Assembly (NCBI RefSeq): GCF_027563345.1
Contig: NZ_JAMKBK010000004.1
Direction: 5' to 3' (one strand)
Length of the DNA stretch: 64,000 nucleotides
Origin: Psychrobacillus psychrodurans
Lineage (GTDB): Bacteria > Bacillota > Bacilli > Bacillales_A > Planococcaceae
Positions within the stretch are counted from its first letter, which is position 1, and each line of letters begins with the position of its first letter. Of this stretch, positions 17,727-24,654 are shown in pieces. The translations under genes were made by a program, and so were the position numbers. The notes under the pieces are model-generated. The model saw nothing but the letters and a program-made list of their open reading frames with translations. It searched no databases and was not told the origin of the DNA.

Positions 17727-17778
17727 AAAAAAGGATAGATAACTGCTGTAAATTTTTGCAGATTATCTGTCCTTTTTT
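17727..17778 (+). terminator. Terminator after the DUF378 gene
   Basis: A long stem, AAAAAGGATAGATAA-CTGC against GCAG-ATTATCTGTCCTTTTT, with a T-rich end. Confidence 0.85.
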
Positions 17779-17821
17779 ATTTATAAGAAAATATGTAAAA
17801 ATGTTCCGTGAACACTGGTGG

Positions 17822-18159
17822 TTCCTGTGAACACCGAGTTCAAGGCACTTTCAAGAATGAATAATCTTGATGATTTTCGTTTCAGGTGGACGCTTTCCGC
17901 GGGGTGAGCGATGAGCTATCACCGTCGCTTACNNNNNNNNNNNNNNNNNNNNNNNNNNNNNNNNNNNNNNNNNNNNNNNNNNNNNNNNNNNNNNNNNNNN
18001 NNNNNNNNNNNNNNNNNNNNNNNNNNNNNNNNGCGTCGATGTGAAATCTCATCTGTCTCACTAATCCCGCCGGAGTCGCCACCTTGCACTACAATCAATC
18101 AGTGTGTGGTACTTCACTAGAAGATTCAGCATAGCTTATCGCTTAGATGATAAGATTGG
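17822..18159 (+). repeat. Direct repeat, copy 1, interrupted by an assembly gap
   Basis: 17822-17932 and 18033-18159 match 18313-18550 base for base (238 positions) once the 100 Ns are removed. The unit contains a REP-like palindrome core (GGTGGACGCTTTCCGCGGGG and CCCGCCGGAGTCGCCACC). No protein is supported: the open frames here run through the Ns. Confidence 0.8.
17933..18032. other. Assembly gap (100 N)
   Basis: Exactly 100 Ns, the conventional placeholder for a gap of unknown size. In the second copy the flanking sequences join directly (CGCTTAC then GCGTCG), so the gap may hide nothing, or an insertion inside the palindrome. Confidence 0.95.
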
Positions 18160-18312
18160 TCAAATTTTAGAGGGAGAAAGTAGATTGTCTTTTACACTAG
18201 TGGAAGTATTTGCCCCATTAGTCATGACCAGCTGCTCTAAAAAACATTGGGTAATCAGACTGGGCAACTTTTTTCCTGGTTTTTCTTAAGAGATAGGAAA
18301 GTATATAAAAAT
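18160..18312 (+). other. Spacer between the two direct repeats
   Basis: No gene is recognised. It ends with GACTGGGCAACTTTTTTCCTGGTTTTTCTT, loosely repeated as GACTGAGCGACTTTTTGCTTGGTTTTTCTT after copy 2 (positions about 18256-18288 and 18618-18650), so the duplicated unit is longer than the identical core. Confidence 0.5.
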
Positions 18313-18550
18313 TTCCTGTGAACACCGAGTTCAAGGCACTTTCAAGAATGAATAATCTTGATGATTTTCGTTTCAGGTGGACGCTTTCCGCGGGGTGAGC
18401 GATGAGCTATCACCGTCGCTTACGCGTCGATGTGAAATCTCATCTGTCTCACTAATCCCGCCGGAGTCGCCACCTTGCACTACAATCAATCAGTGTGTGG
18501 TACTTCACTAGAAGATTCAGCATAGCTTATCGCTTAGATGATAAGATTGG
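18313..18550 (+). repeat. Direct repeat, copy 2 (uninterrupted), with REP-like core
   Basis: A 238-bp exact copy of the split repeat to the left. The REP-like palindrome spans about 18376-18475: left arm GGTGGACGCTTTCCGCGGGG, right arm CCCGCCGGAGTCGCCACC, tail ctacaatcaat. Confidence 0.8.
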
Positions 18551-18701
18551 GTCAAATTTTAGGGAGGGATCAAATTATTTTGTAATCGCTTTTGCATTTG
18601 AAATGCGATAATCCAATGGACTGAGCGACTTTTTGCTTGGTTTTTCTTCAAGGAATTTTTATTGATATATCTGTTAATTCTGATATTAAGGAATATGTGT
18701 G

Positions 18702-18710
18702 TGGTATAAT
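18702..18710 (+). promoter_or_regulatory. Extended -10 promoter of the toxin mRNA
   Basis: TGGTATAAT is a perfect extended -10 element; a -35 is only weakly present (TGATAT, 17 nt upstream). Transcription would start near 18717, giving a leader of about 80 nt before the toxin. Confidence 0.6.
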
Positions 18711-18799
18711 AGAGGAAATAGATTGATAAACTCATGGGTGGTTGGCACCTGCTTTGTTCTTTCTGTCAAAGAGTTATAGACAGAGAGGGGGTGCTGCTT

Positions 18800-18895
18800 T
18801 TGACTGTTTTCGAATCGCTTGTAATAATGATTAGTTTTTCTTCGCTACTTGTAGCTCTTATTACACTTAGCTTTTCAATGACACGAAAAAAGTAA
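18800..18895 (+). CDS. Small hydrophobic type I toxin (holin-like, TxpA/BsrG class)
   Basis: A 31-residue peptide, MTVFESLVIMISFSSLLVAL followed by ITLSFSMTRKK: one membrane helix with a basic tail. This matches the putative holin-like toxin family of type I systems (TxpA, BsrG, YonT), which depolarise the membrane. TTG 18800 is nine bases after AGAGGGGG; GTG 18791 touches the ribosome binding site. The leader can fold so that TTTCTGTC (about 18760) pairs with GACAGAGA next to that site and GCACC (18745) with GGTGC over it, a common translational mask. The 3' end overlaps an antisense RNA. Confidence 0.75.
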   Translation: MTVFESLVIMISFSSLLVALITLSFSMTRKK

Positions 18896-19024
18896 TCCAC
18901 CTATGAGTTAGCGCTCGGTTGGATTACTTTTGTCTGTCGTGCCATCCCCCTTGCAGGGAATCATTCTATTTGGCCGCTAAGATGGTTGCACATCTTAGCG
19001 GTTTTTATATTGTATCTGTTTTAT
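18884..19024 (-). ncRNA. Predicted antisense antitoxin RNA (RatA/SR4-like)
   Basis: The minus strand has a good promoter: TTGCTA (19054-19059), 17-nt spacer, TATACT (19031-19036, extended TGG). A transcript from about 19024 would run back over the 3' end of the toxin mRNA and stop at a hairpin formed by AAAAGTAATCC and GGATTACTT followed by Ts (about 18884-18925). The predicted RNA is about 140 nt and overlaps the toxin terminator and last codons, the arrangement known for txpA/ratA and bsrG/SR4. Ends are estimates. Confidence 0.6.
18973..19007 (+). terminator. Toxin mRNA terminator
   Basis: Stem CCGCTAAGATG/CATCTTAGCGG with a 6-nt loop and TTTTTAT. Confidence 0.8.
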
Positions 19025-19030
19025 GCATTT

Positions 19031-19059
19031 AGTATACCAACTTTTACACAGAGTAGCAA
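19031..19059 (-). promoter_or_regulatory. Promoter of the antisense RNA
   Basis: Minus strand TTGCTA-17-TATACT with TGG directly before the -10. No other gene start fits it on this strand. Confidence 0.6.
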
Positions 19060-19107
19060 AGAAATCAAAAAATCTAACCCTATCATTAGTACTTATAATG
19101 GATAAAT

Positions 19108-19884
19108 TTATTTCCCTTTAAAAACAGGTTTTCTTTTTTCTACGAAGGCTTGGAGAGCTTCTACACGATCTTCTGTAGGAATTGTTATTTCATATGCTTT
19201 TCTTTCGATATTTAAACCAGTTTGTAGATCCACATTCATCCCATGCTTTACAGCAAACTTAGCTTGTTGTAAGACAATAGGTCCATTTGCAAGCATCAGT
19301 GCAGCAAATGCTTCGGTTTCTTCCTGCAGTGTTCCTCTCGTTGTTACCTTTGTTACCAACCCATAGGAGAGTGCTTCTTCTGATTTTAGCCTTTTAGCAG
19401 TTAAAATTAGTTCTAATGCTTTTGATTCTCCGATAAGTCTTGGTAGACGTTGTGTCCCACCAGCTCCTGGTATTATTGCCAAACTTGTTTCAGTTAAACC
19501 AAGCTGAATATCATCAGAGGCAATTCTAAAATCACAGGCAAGTGCTAATTCTGTTCCACCCCCAAATGCATAGCCGTTTAGCATAGCTATTGTTGGTTGT
19601 GGAAGGTTTTCAATTGCAGAAAATACTTCTCCAATTTTGTATATATTACGTTTTACTTGTTGATCAGTTAATGTTTTTCGTTCCTTTAAGTCTGCACCTA
19701 CACTAAATGACTTTTCTCCTGCCCCTGTGAAAATAACTACACGGATGTCTGGATTAATGCGAATAGATTCTGCAATATCTCCAAGTTCACGAAGCATCTC
19801 ATAGTTAAATGCATTTAATGCGTCTGGTCTGTTTAAAGTGACATATGCTAAATTACCCTGTTGATTATAACGGATGTATTCCAT
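19108..19884 (-). CDS. Enoyl-CoA hydratase/isomerase family protein
   Basis: A 258-residue crotonase-fold enzyme that hydrates or isomerises acyl-CoA thioesters. Oxyanion-hole residues are in SVGADLKE and NGYAFGGGTELALACD; the catalytic Glu pair is in LTETSLAIIPGAGGTQRLPR (E present at both positions). The C-terminal AFVEKRKPVFKGK is the usual end. It resembles YngF-like hydratases of branched-chain or fatty-acid breakdown, but no other beta-oxidation gene is nearby, so the pathway is open. The start follows AAGGGGAG. Confidence 0.9.
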   Translation of the reverse strand: MEYIRYNQQGNLAYVTLNRPDALNAFNYEMLRELGDIAESIRINPDIRVVIFTGAGEKSFSVGADLKERKTLTDQQVKRNIYKIGEVFSAIENLPQPTIAMLNGYAFGGGTELALACDFRIASDDIQLGLTETSLAIIPGAGGTQRLPRLIGESKALELILTAKRLKSEEALSYGLVTKVTTRGTLQEETEAFAALMLANGPIVLQQAKFAVKHGMNVDLQTGLNIERKAYEITIPTEDRVEALQAFVEKRKPVFKGK

Positions 19885-20000
19885 GAATATTTCTCCCCTT
19901 TCGACTTTCTCTCCCCATTATCAAACATATCATGTTCTAAGTTTTCTGTCATCCATAGGAAATAAATAGAAAATATATCGATTTTCATGGAAAGATTTGT

Positions 20001-20006
20001 TATAAT
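20001..20006 (+). promoter_or_regulatory. Extended -10 promoter of the EAL-HDOD gene
   Basis: TGTTATAAT (TATAAT at 20001-20006) lies 37 bp upstream of the start; no good -35 is seen. Confidence 0.5.
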
Positions 20007-20042
20007 AGAAATACTGAATATTTATGGATTTGAGGAGTTTGT

Positions 20043-21272
20043 ATGGATATTTTTGTGGCGAGACAACCTATCTTTACAAAAAAAGAGCATATTTTTGCTT
20101 TTGAATTATTGTATCGTGATAGTAGTACGAATGCTTTTCCTATTATAGATGGCGATTTAGCAACTTTAGAGGTATTAACCCATTCATTTTTAACGATAGG
20201 TATAAATAATCTTGCGGGAGAAAAGTTGTGTTTTATTAATTTTACGGAAAATTTATTAGATAATACATTATTTGATAAACTTCCACCTAAACGTATAGTT
20301 GTGGAAGTTTTAGAGGATATTCCAATTACCCCTTCTTTAATTCAAAAGCTTAAATACATAAAAAAGTTAGGTTTTTTACTTGCTTTAGATGACTTTATTT
20401 TACATAAAAATATAAACTTATATGATGAGTTATTTAGTTTAGTTAATTTTATCAAAGTTGATTTTATTTTGAGTAAGCCTTCTGAGAGAAAAGTTATTGA
20501 AGAAATTGTGAAGAAAAATTATCCTCATATTGTACTTTTAGCTGAAAAAGTAGAGACGCGTGAAGAATTTTATGATGCCAAAGAGGCAGGATACGGATTG
20601 TTCCAAGGCTACTTCTTTGCCAAACCTGAAATTATTAAAGGGACTGATATTCCTGCTAATATGGCACAGTATTTCCGCATTATTAGTTTGCTTCGTAACC
20701 AAGTTTCCTCTATTGAGCAAATAGCAGATGAAATCGAGCGTGATGTGTCCATTTCCTTTAAAGTTTTAAAAATCATTAACTCACCAGCCGCTAGAAAAAA
20801 ATCTAAAATTCGTTCCATTAAACAAGCGGTAGTGATGTTAGGATTAGAAGAATTGAATCATTGGATATATGTATTAATGTTAAGAGAGTCGAAAGCAAAT
20901 TCTAATGGAGATGGAATGGCTCTTATTGAAGCATCCTTATTCCGGGCCAAATTTTGTGAGTTACTGGCTAAAAGACAGTTTTTACAAAACTCCTCTGAAT
21001 ATTTCCTAGTAGGTATGTTTTCTTTAATCGACACATTACTACACCGGAAGATGAGTCATTTACTTCAAGAACTTCCGCTTACGGATGAGGTAGTAGAAAC
21101 GCTTTCTGGGAAACCTACCGATATGACTCCTTATCTAGAGCTTTCCGTAGCTTGTGATGAAGTAAGATGGGATGACATAATTGCAGGTGCAGAAGCTATC
21201 GATATTGATCACGCTACACTAAACAAATATTATTTAGAAGCCCGTAGTTGGGCTATGGATATAATAGGTTAA
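20043..21272 (+). CDS. EAL-HDOD signalling protein with degenerate EAL (YuxH-like)
   Basis: A 409-residue cytoplasmic protein. Residues 1-200 are an EAL-like domain: it opens with VARQPIFTKK and has FELLYRD where an active c-di-GMP phosphodiesterase has the EAL motif, so the Glu-Ala-Leu metal site is altered and catalysis is unlikely. Residues 200-400 are an HDOD domain (IERDVSISFKVLKIINSPA, RSIKQAVVMLGLEEL). The same layout occurs in B. subtilis YuxH. It may bind c-di-GMP or act as a scaffold. Gene alone, RBS GAGGAG. Confidence 0.85.
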   Translation: MDIFVARQPIFTKKEHIFAFELLYRDSSTNAFPIIDGDLATLEVLTHSFLTIGINNLAGEKLCFINFTENLLDNTLFDKLPPKRIVVEVLEDIPITPSLIQKLKYIKKLGFLLALDDFILHKNINLYDELFSLVNFIKVDFILSKPSERKVIEEIVKKNYPHIVLLAEKVETREEFYDAKEAGYGLFQGYFFAKPEIIKGTDIPANMAQYFRIISLLRNQVSSIEQIADEIERDVSISFKVLKIINSPAARKKSKIRSIKQAVVMLGLEELNHWIYVLMLRESKANSNGDGMALIEASLFRAKFCELLAKRQFLQNSSEYFLVGMFSLIDTLLHRKMSHLLQELPLTDEVVETLSGKPTDMTPYLELSVACDEVRWDDIIAGAEAIDIDHATLNKYYLEARSWAMDIIG

Positions 21273-21311
21273 GAACAACTGCCATTTTATAGATGGCAGT
21301 TGTTCTTTTTT
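21272..21311 (+). terminator. Terminator after the EAL-HDOD gene
   Basis: Stem AGAACAACTGCCAT/ATGGCAGTTGTTCT with Ts. Confidence 0.85.
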
Positions 21312-21489
21312 AGTGATTGTATTTTGTAGTTAAGATGGAAGATTTCCTGAAAATACTTTCATTCCTATCCACTATTATTATTTTTTTGTAATTGTTTCAT
21401 TTATATACCAATGACTCGATTGTTGCATTTTTCGATAAAAGTAGTAAAATATAAAACAGAACACACGTTCCTAACGAGGAGGAGTAGTT

Positions 21490-21855
21490 ATGCCATTAAT
21501 ACCGGAAGAGGCAATTCCATATTTTGAAAACATGATCTATCTTCCAATGGTCCTGACTATCTTAGAAAAAGATCGAACTATTTTTGAAAAGGCTCCATTT
21601 AAATTGAAGCGTCCGTACATCGTTTTAGTGGAAGAAGCAGGAAAGCAAGTTCAGAAAGAACTAAAACAGACGCATATGTATATGAAGCGTCACAGTATGA
21701 AAGTTCTTCGAGGAGAAGGAGATGATATGTTCACAGAGTATGTATTTTTTCATGGAGGTTATGAAGAACATCGTCGTTACCTAAACGTTCGTCTCCGCAA
21801 CAGAGTCGAAGAACTACTATCTATATATTTGGCTGTAGTAGAAAAACTTCGTTAG
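21490..21855 (+). CDS. Conserved protein resembling B. subtilis YhjD
   Basis: A 121-residue soluble protein with no catalytic motif. It reads as an all-helical protein rich in Lys/Arg/Glu, with IYLPMVLTILEKDR near the N-terminus, LKRPYIVLVEEA in the middle and a long C-terminal helix. Length, the LPM...LE.DR / LKRPY pattern and position next to comK fit the YhjD family of Bacillus; this is from memory and not certain. Function unknown. RBS GAGGAGGAG. It converges on comK with 5 bp between stops. Confidence 0.65.
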   Translation: MPLIPEEAIPYFENMIYLPMVLTILEKDRTIFEKAPFKLKRPYIVLVEEAGKQVQKELKQTHMYMKRHSMKVLRGEGDDMFTEYVFFHGGYEEHRRYLNVRLRNRVEELLSIYLAVVEKLR

Positions 21856-21860
21856 TACTG

Positions 21861-22391
21861 TTAGTCTTTTTGAAATTGTGGAATTTTAGTAATATAACCG
21901 GTATTTATCAGATGGCTCATTCGTTTTAGCAAATGCATATTTAGTATATTAGCAAATCCAACTTGTCTACTTATTGTCTGAGGAGAAGAAGGTACAGTTA
22001 TTTTTTGGCCATTTGTTAAAACAACCACACAACCATCTTTAGAAGGATAAAATGATTCTATTGCTCTAAAAGAGAACCAAACATTTAAATCTGATTTAGG
22101 AGAGAGTATTGGTATGAATATACATGGATTTCCAAAGTCATGAGCTATGAGAATCGGTAGCTTTAAATAGTTTCCAATCGCATCCCTCGATAATTGAGCA
22201 GTGTGCTGGAACGAAGAACCGTAAAAAGAGCAAGAGTGGCGAACGATTTCAAAAGGCTTTTTACCTATTATATTTGATTCACCTGAAAAATTAGTTACTT
22301 TTGTAAATATCGTATTATTCACTACAATAGGTTGAAGTACAGCGGTTTCAAATGAAATAAAAAAAGATTTTTCTTCTACTTTTTTCGACAT
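21861..22391 (-). CDS. comK: Competence transcription factor ComK
   Basis: A 176-residue ComK homologue, the activator of late competence (DNA-uptake) genes in Bacillus. Typical blocks are visible: FEIVRHSCSFYGSSFQ, LPILIAHDFGNPCIFIPILSP, VWFSFRAIESF, and NGQKITVPSSPQTISRQVGF. I start at the minus-strand ATG ending at 22391, behind AAGGGGTGG; an upstream frame extension lacks a ribosome binding site. A promoter TTGATT-16-TATAAT lies just upstream. The divergent gene is the IDEAL-domain protein YhzC, as in B. subtilis. No decay is visible, so the strain may be naturally competent. Confidence 0.88.
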   Translation of the reverse strand: MSKKVEEKSFFISFETAVLQPIVVNNTIFTKVTNFSGESNIIGKKPFEIVRHSCSFYGSSFQHTAQLSRDAIGNYLKLPILIAHDFGNPCIFIPILSPKSDLNVWFSFRAIESFYPSKDGCVVVLTNGQKITVPSSPQTISRQVGFANILNMHLLKRMSHLINTGYITKIPQFQKD

Positions 22392-22514
22392 AAAAATCCA
22401 CCCCTTTGTATTATATACCTCAATTATAGTTAATTTTGGAAGTAAATCAAGCATATATAACGAATTTTTAAAATATTCCTTATTTACTATCTAGTTGTAA
22501 TTTTCTCAAAATGA

Positions 22515-22543
22515 TTGCAAGTAGTTCGTTGCTTTTATATAAT
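22515..22543 (+). promoter_or_regulatory. Sigma-A promoter of the IDEAL-domain gene
   Basis: TTGCAA (22515-22520), 17-nt spacer, TATAAT (22538-22543), 26 bp before the chosen start. Confidence 0.6.
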
Positions 22544-22569
22544 AGAAAAAAGACATCGGGGTGATGGAG

Positions 22570-22806
22570 ATGGACAAACAATATTCATATGCAGATTTCT
22601 TAAAAGCAATGGGTCAAACGGGGAATGAAAGCTCTGCCGAAAAATTGTTAAACGAAATATATCTTGATATGTTTTTGAACATTATCCACCGGGAACAAAG
22701 TAGTAATCGTCTCTTTGCATTAATAGACGAAGCGCTAGATCGAAAAGATATGGCCGCATTTTTAGAGTATACAACAGCACTTCATCAACTAAACAGTCCT
22801 AGATAA
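22570..22806 (+). CDS. IDEAL domain protein (YhzC-like)
   Basis: A 78-residue small protein. The C-terminal half holds the name-giving IDEAL motif in FALIDEALDRKDMAAFLEYT, preceded by an amphipathic helix EKLLNEIYLDMFLNII. IDEAL domains are short helical modules of Firmicutes with no assigned biochemical role. The gene is divergent from comK, as in B. subtilis (yhzC). I use ATG 22570, seven bases after GGGGTG; GTG 22561 and ATG 22564 overlap that site. Confidence 0.8.
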   Translation: MDKQYSYADFLKAMGQTGNESSAEKLLNEIYLDMFLNIIHREQSSNRLFALIDEALDRKDMAAFLEYTTALHQLNSPR

Positions 22807-22821
22807 CAAAGTATTGCGAAA

Positions 22822-22853
22822 AAAAACCACTTTCATTAGGAAGTGGTTTTTTT
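22822..22853 (+). terminator. Terminator after the IDEAL-domain gene
   Basis: Stem AAAAACCACTT/AAGTGGTTTTT with a T run. Confidence 0.8.
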
Positions 22854-22948
22854 ATATCACAAAATTCTATTTCTTTTGACAAAAAACTACGATAAGCTAG
22901 AGAAGTAAAGGTTTTCCACTATATGAGATAACAAGGGAGGAACAATAA

Positions 22949-24523
22949 ATGAAACGTTATACGCTACTAGCATTATTCTTACTATTGCTTCTACCAACTA
23001 TTGTCCAAGCAGAAGATAAGTGGAATATTAAAACGCTCGATAGCTATCAAGTATTTTCAGATACCTCCAATGAATCTTCTATATTATTAGAAGGAACAAC
23101 AGCGGTAGTATACGAAACGACAGGCTTAGTGGCTGGATATTATCAAATTGATTTTAATGGAGTTCCAGGATTTGTCTATAGTGATCAAGCGAGTGTTTTA
23201 TTTGAACAGGAACAAATGAGTTTTAAGGTAGTCGATGAGCAAATCCCATACTATGTTATGAAAAAAGGGAAGCTTGTGCAAAAGGGCATACTATTAAAAG
23301 ACGCAGTTTTAACTCGTACAAAAACTTCCTCAGTCTATCATTTAGTAGAAGTAGGTAAAGATGTCTTTTATATTCCTCTGGAGGGTACAATTCCTACTTT
23401 GAGTCCTTCTAATGATGCTATAAAAAAAGCGACATATCCGATGAAACTATATAATCGTGTGGAGGTACCTGTTTACAATACACAGTCTATCGAAATTGGG
23501 ACACTAACAGCCAATCAATCTGTGGATTTAATAGGAGTAGAGAAGAGTAAAGGAATTATCTATTTTCTAGGACAAGAGGCAAGGATAAATATGAATGATT
23601 TTGTCCACATGGATTTATTGCAACCGAAAAAAGTACTGAAGTATGAAGAAATGACATATCTACTGAATGTAATTGCAGCGTTATATCCTGAATTTACGAA
23701 GCTAGAGCAAATAGGTAAATCAGTAGAAGGTACTCCTATGTATGCGATGAAAATTGGAAACGGGAAAAAGGAAGTACTGCTGGATGGTTCCTTACATGCT
23801 CGTGAGCATATGACGACAAATGTGGTAGCAGAAATGATTGATACATATAGTATTCATTACGAAAATAAATCTGTTTATGGTGGATATAATGTTCGTCAGA
23901 CTTTAGATCAAACTGCTATTTGGTTTATCCCTATGATGAACCCTGATGGTGTAAAACTTGTTCAATCAGGACCAACATCTATGAAGAATGGCGCACTTGC
24001 TACAAAGATTAATGGAAACTCTAATTTTAATAGATGGAAATCGAATATACGCGGGGTAGATTTAAACGATAACTTTGCCTCTGGTTGGGATAAGATCAAA
24101 GGAGGACATAAGCAACCAGCATATATGGCGTATAAAGGACCGAGTGCTTTTAGTGAACCGGAGTCAAAGGCGTTTCGGGATTTCGTCAAGAAACATAAGT
24201 TTAAAACGTATATTTCTTATCACTCTTCGGGACAAATAATGTACTGGTTTAACTATCAAAAGACAGCAGAATCTAAGCGCGATCAAGCGCTGGCAAAAAC
24301 ATTATCGAAACTTACCGGTTATAAAGTAATGCCGCCTCAATATCTGCCAGGCTCTGGAGCATCTGCTGATTGGTTTATCCAGGAAACGAAAATGCCTGGT
24401 ATTACATTAGAAATTTCTCCATATATTGGAGAGCAACCTGTACCTCTATCGAAGTGGGATGCGATTTGGAGACAAAACCATAAGGTAGGATTATATTTAG
24501 CACAAGAAGCATCGAAAAGATAA
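22949..24523 (+). CDS. Secreted M14 family zinc carboxypeptidase
   Basis: A 524-residue exported peptidase. A signal peptide covers residues 1-22 (cut after VQA). About 23-230 is an N-terminal extension with SH3-like character (LEGTTAVVYETTGLVAGYYQ and a repeat-like second part), probably wall- or substrate-binding. The M14 domain (about 235-520) shows the zinc motif DGSLHAREH, NPDGV, the Asn-Arg pair of NFNRW, DLNDNF, YHSSGQ for the third ligand, and catalytic Glu in TLEISPY. It should trim peptides or peptidoglycan stems outside the cell. A TTGACA box at 22877 precedes it. Confidence 0.88.
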   Translation: MKRYTLLALFLLLLLPTIVQAEDKWNIKTLDSYQVFSDTSNESSILLEGTTAVVYETTGLVAGYYQIDFNGVPGFVYSDQASVLFEQEQMSFKVVDEQIPYYVMKKGKLVQKGILLKDAVLTRTKTSSVYHLVEVGKDVFYIPLEGTIPTLSPSNDAIKKATYPMKLYNRVEVPVYNTQSIEIGTLTANQSVDLIGVEKSKGIIYFLGQEARINMNDFVHMDLLQPKKVLKYEEMTYLLNVIAALYPEFTKLEQIGKSVEGTPMYAMKIGNGKKEVLLDGSLHAREHMTTNVVAEMIDTYSIHYENKSVYGGYNVRQTLDQTAIWFIPMMNPDGVKLVQSGPTSMKNGALATKINGNSNFNRWKSNIRGVDLNDNFASGWDKIKGGHKQPAYMAYKGPSAFSEPESKAFRDFVKKHKFKTYISYHSSGQIMYWFNYQKTAESKRDQALAKTLSKLTGYKVMPPQYLPGSGASADWFIQETKMPGITLEISPYIGEQPVPLSKWDAIWRQNHKVGLYLAQEASKR

Positions 24524-24538
24524 TAATAATGAAGTTGA

Positions 24539-24563
24539 AAGTCACTGGTATCAGTGGCTTTTT
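24539..24563 (+). terminator. Terminator after the M14 peptidase gene
   Basis: Stem AAGTCACTG/CAGTGGCTT with TTTTT. Confidence 0.7.
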
Positions 24564-24574
24564 ATTATATTTAA

Positions 24575-24588
24575 AAAACATATGTTCG
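24575..24588 (+). promoter_or_regulatory. LexA/DinR SOS box upstream of uvrB
   Basis: AAAACATATGTTCG matches the Gram-positive SOS operator CGAACATATGTTCG at 12 of 14 positions, with the right half perfect. It lies 67 bp upstream of uvrB, a known DinR/LexA target in B. subtilis. Confidence 0.75.
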
Positions 24589-24654
24589 TTTTAGTAGGAA
24601 TCAAAAAAAGAGTATGTTAAACTGAAATTATTCAAAAAAATGGGAGGCTTATGT

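Noticed and set aside
18104..18289. A 61-codon frame between the direct repeats
   Set aside because: Starts inside the repeat copy, no ribosome binding site, no protein features.
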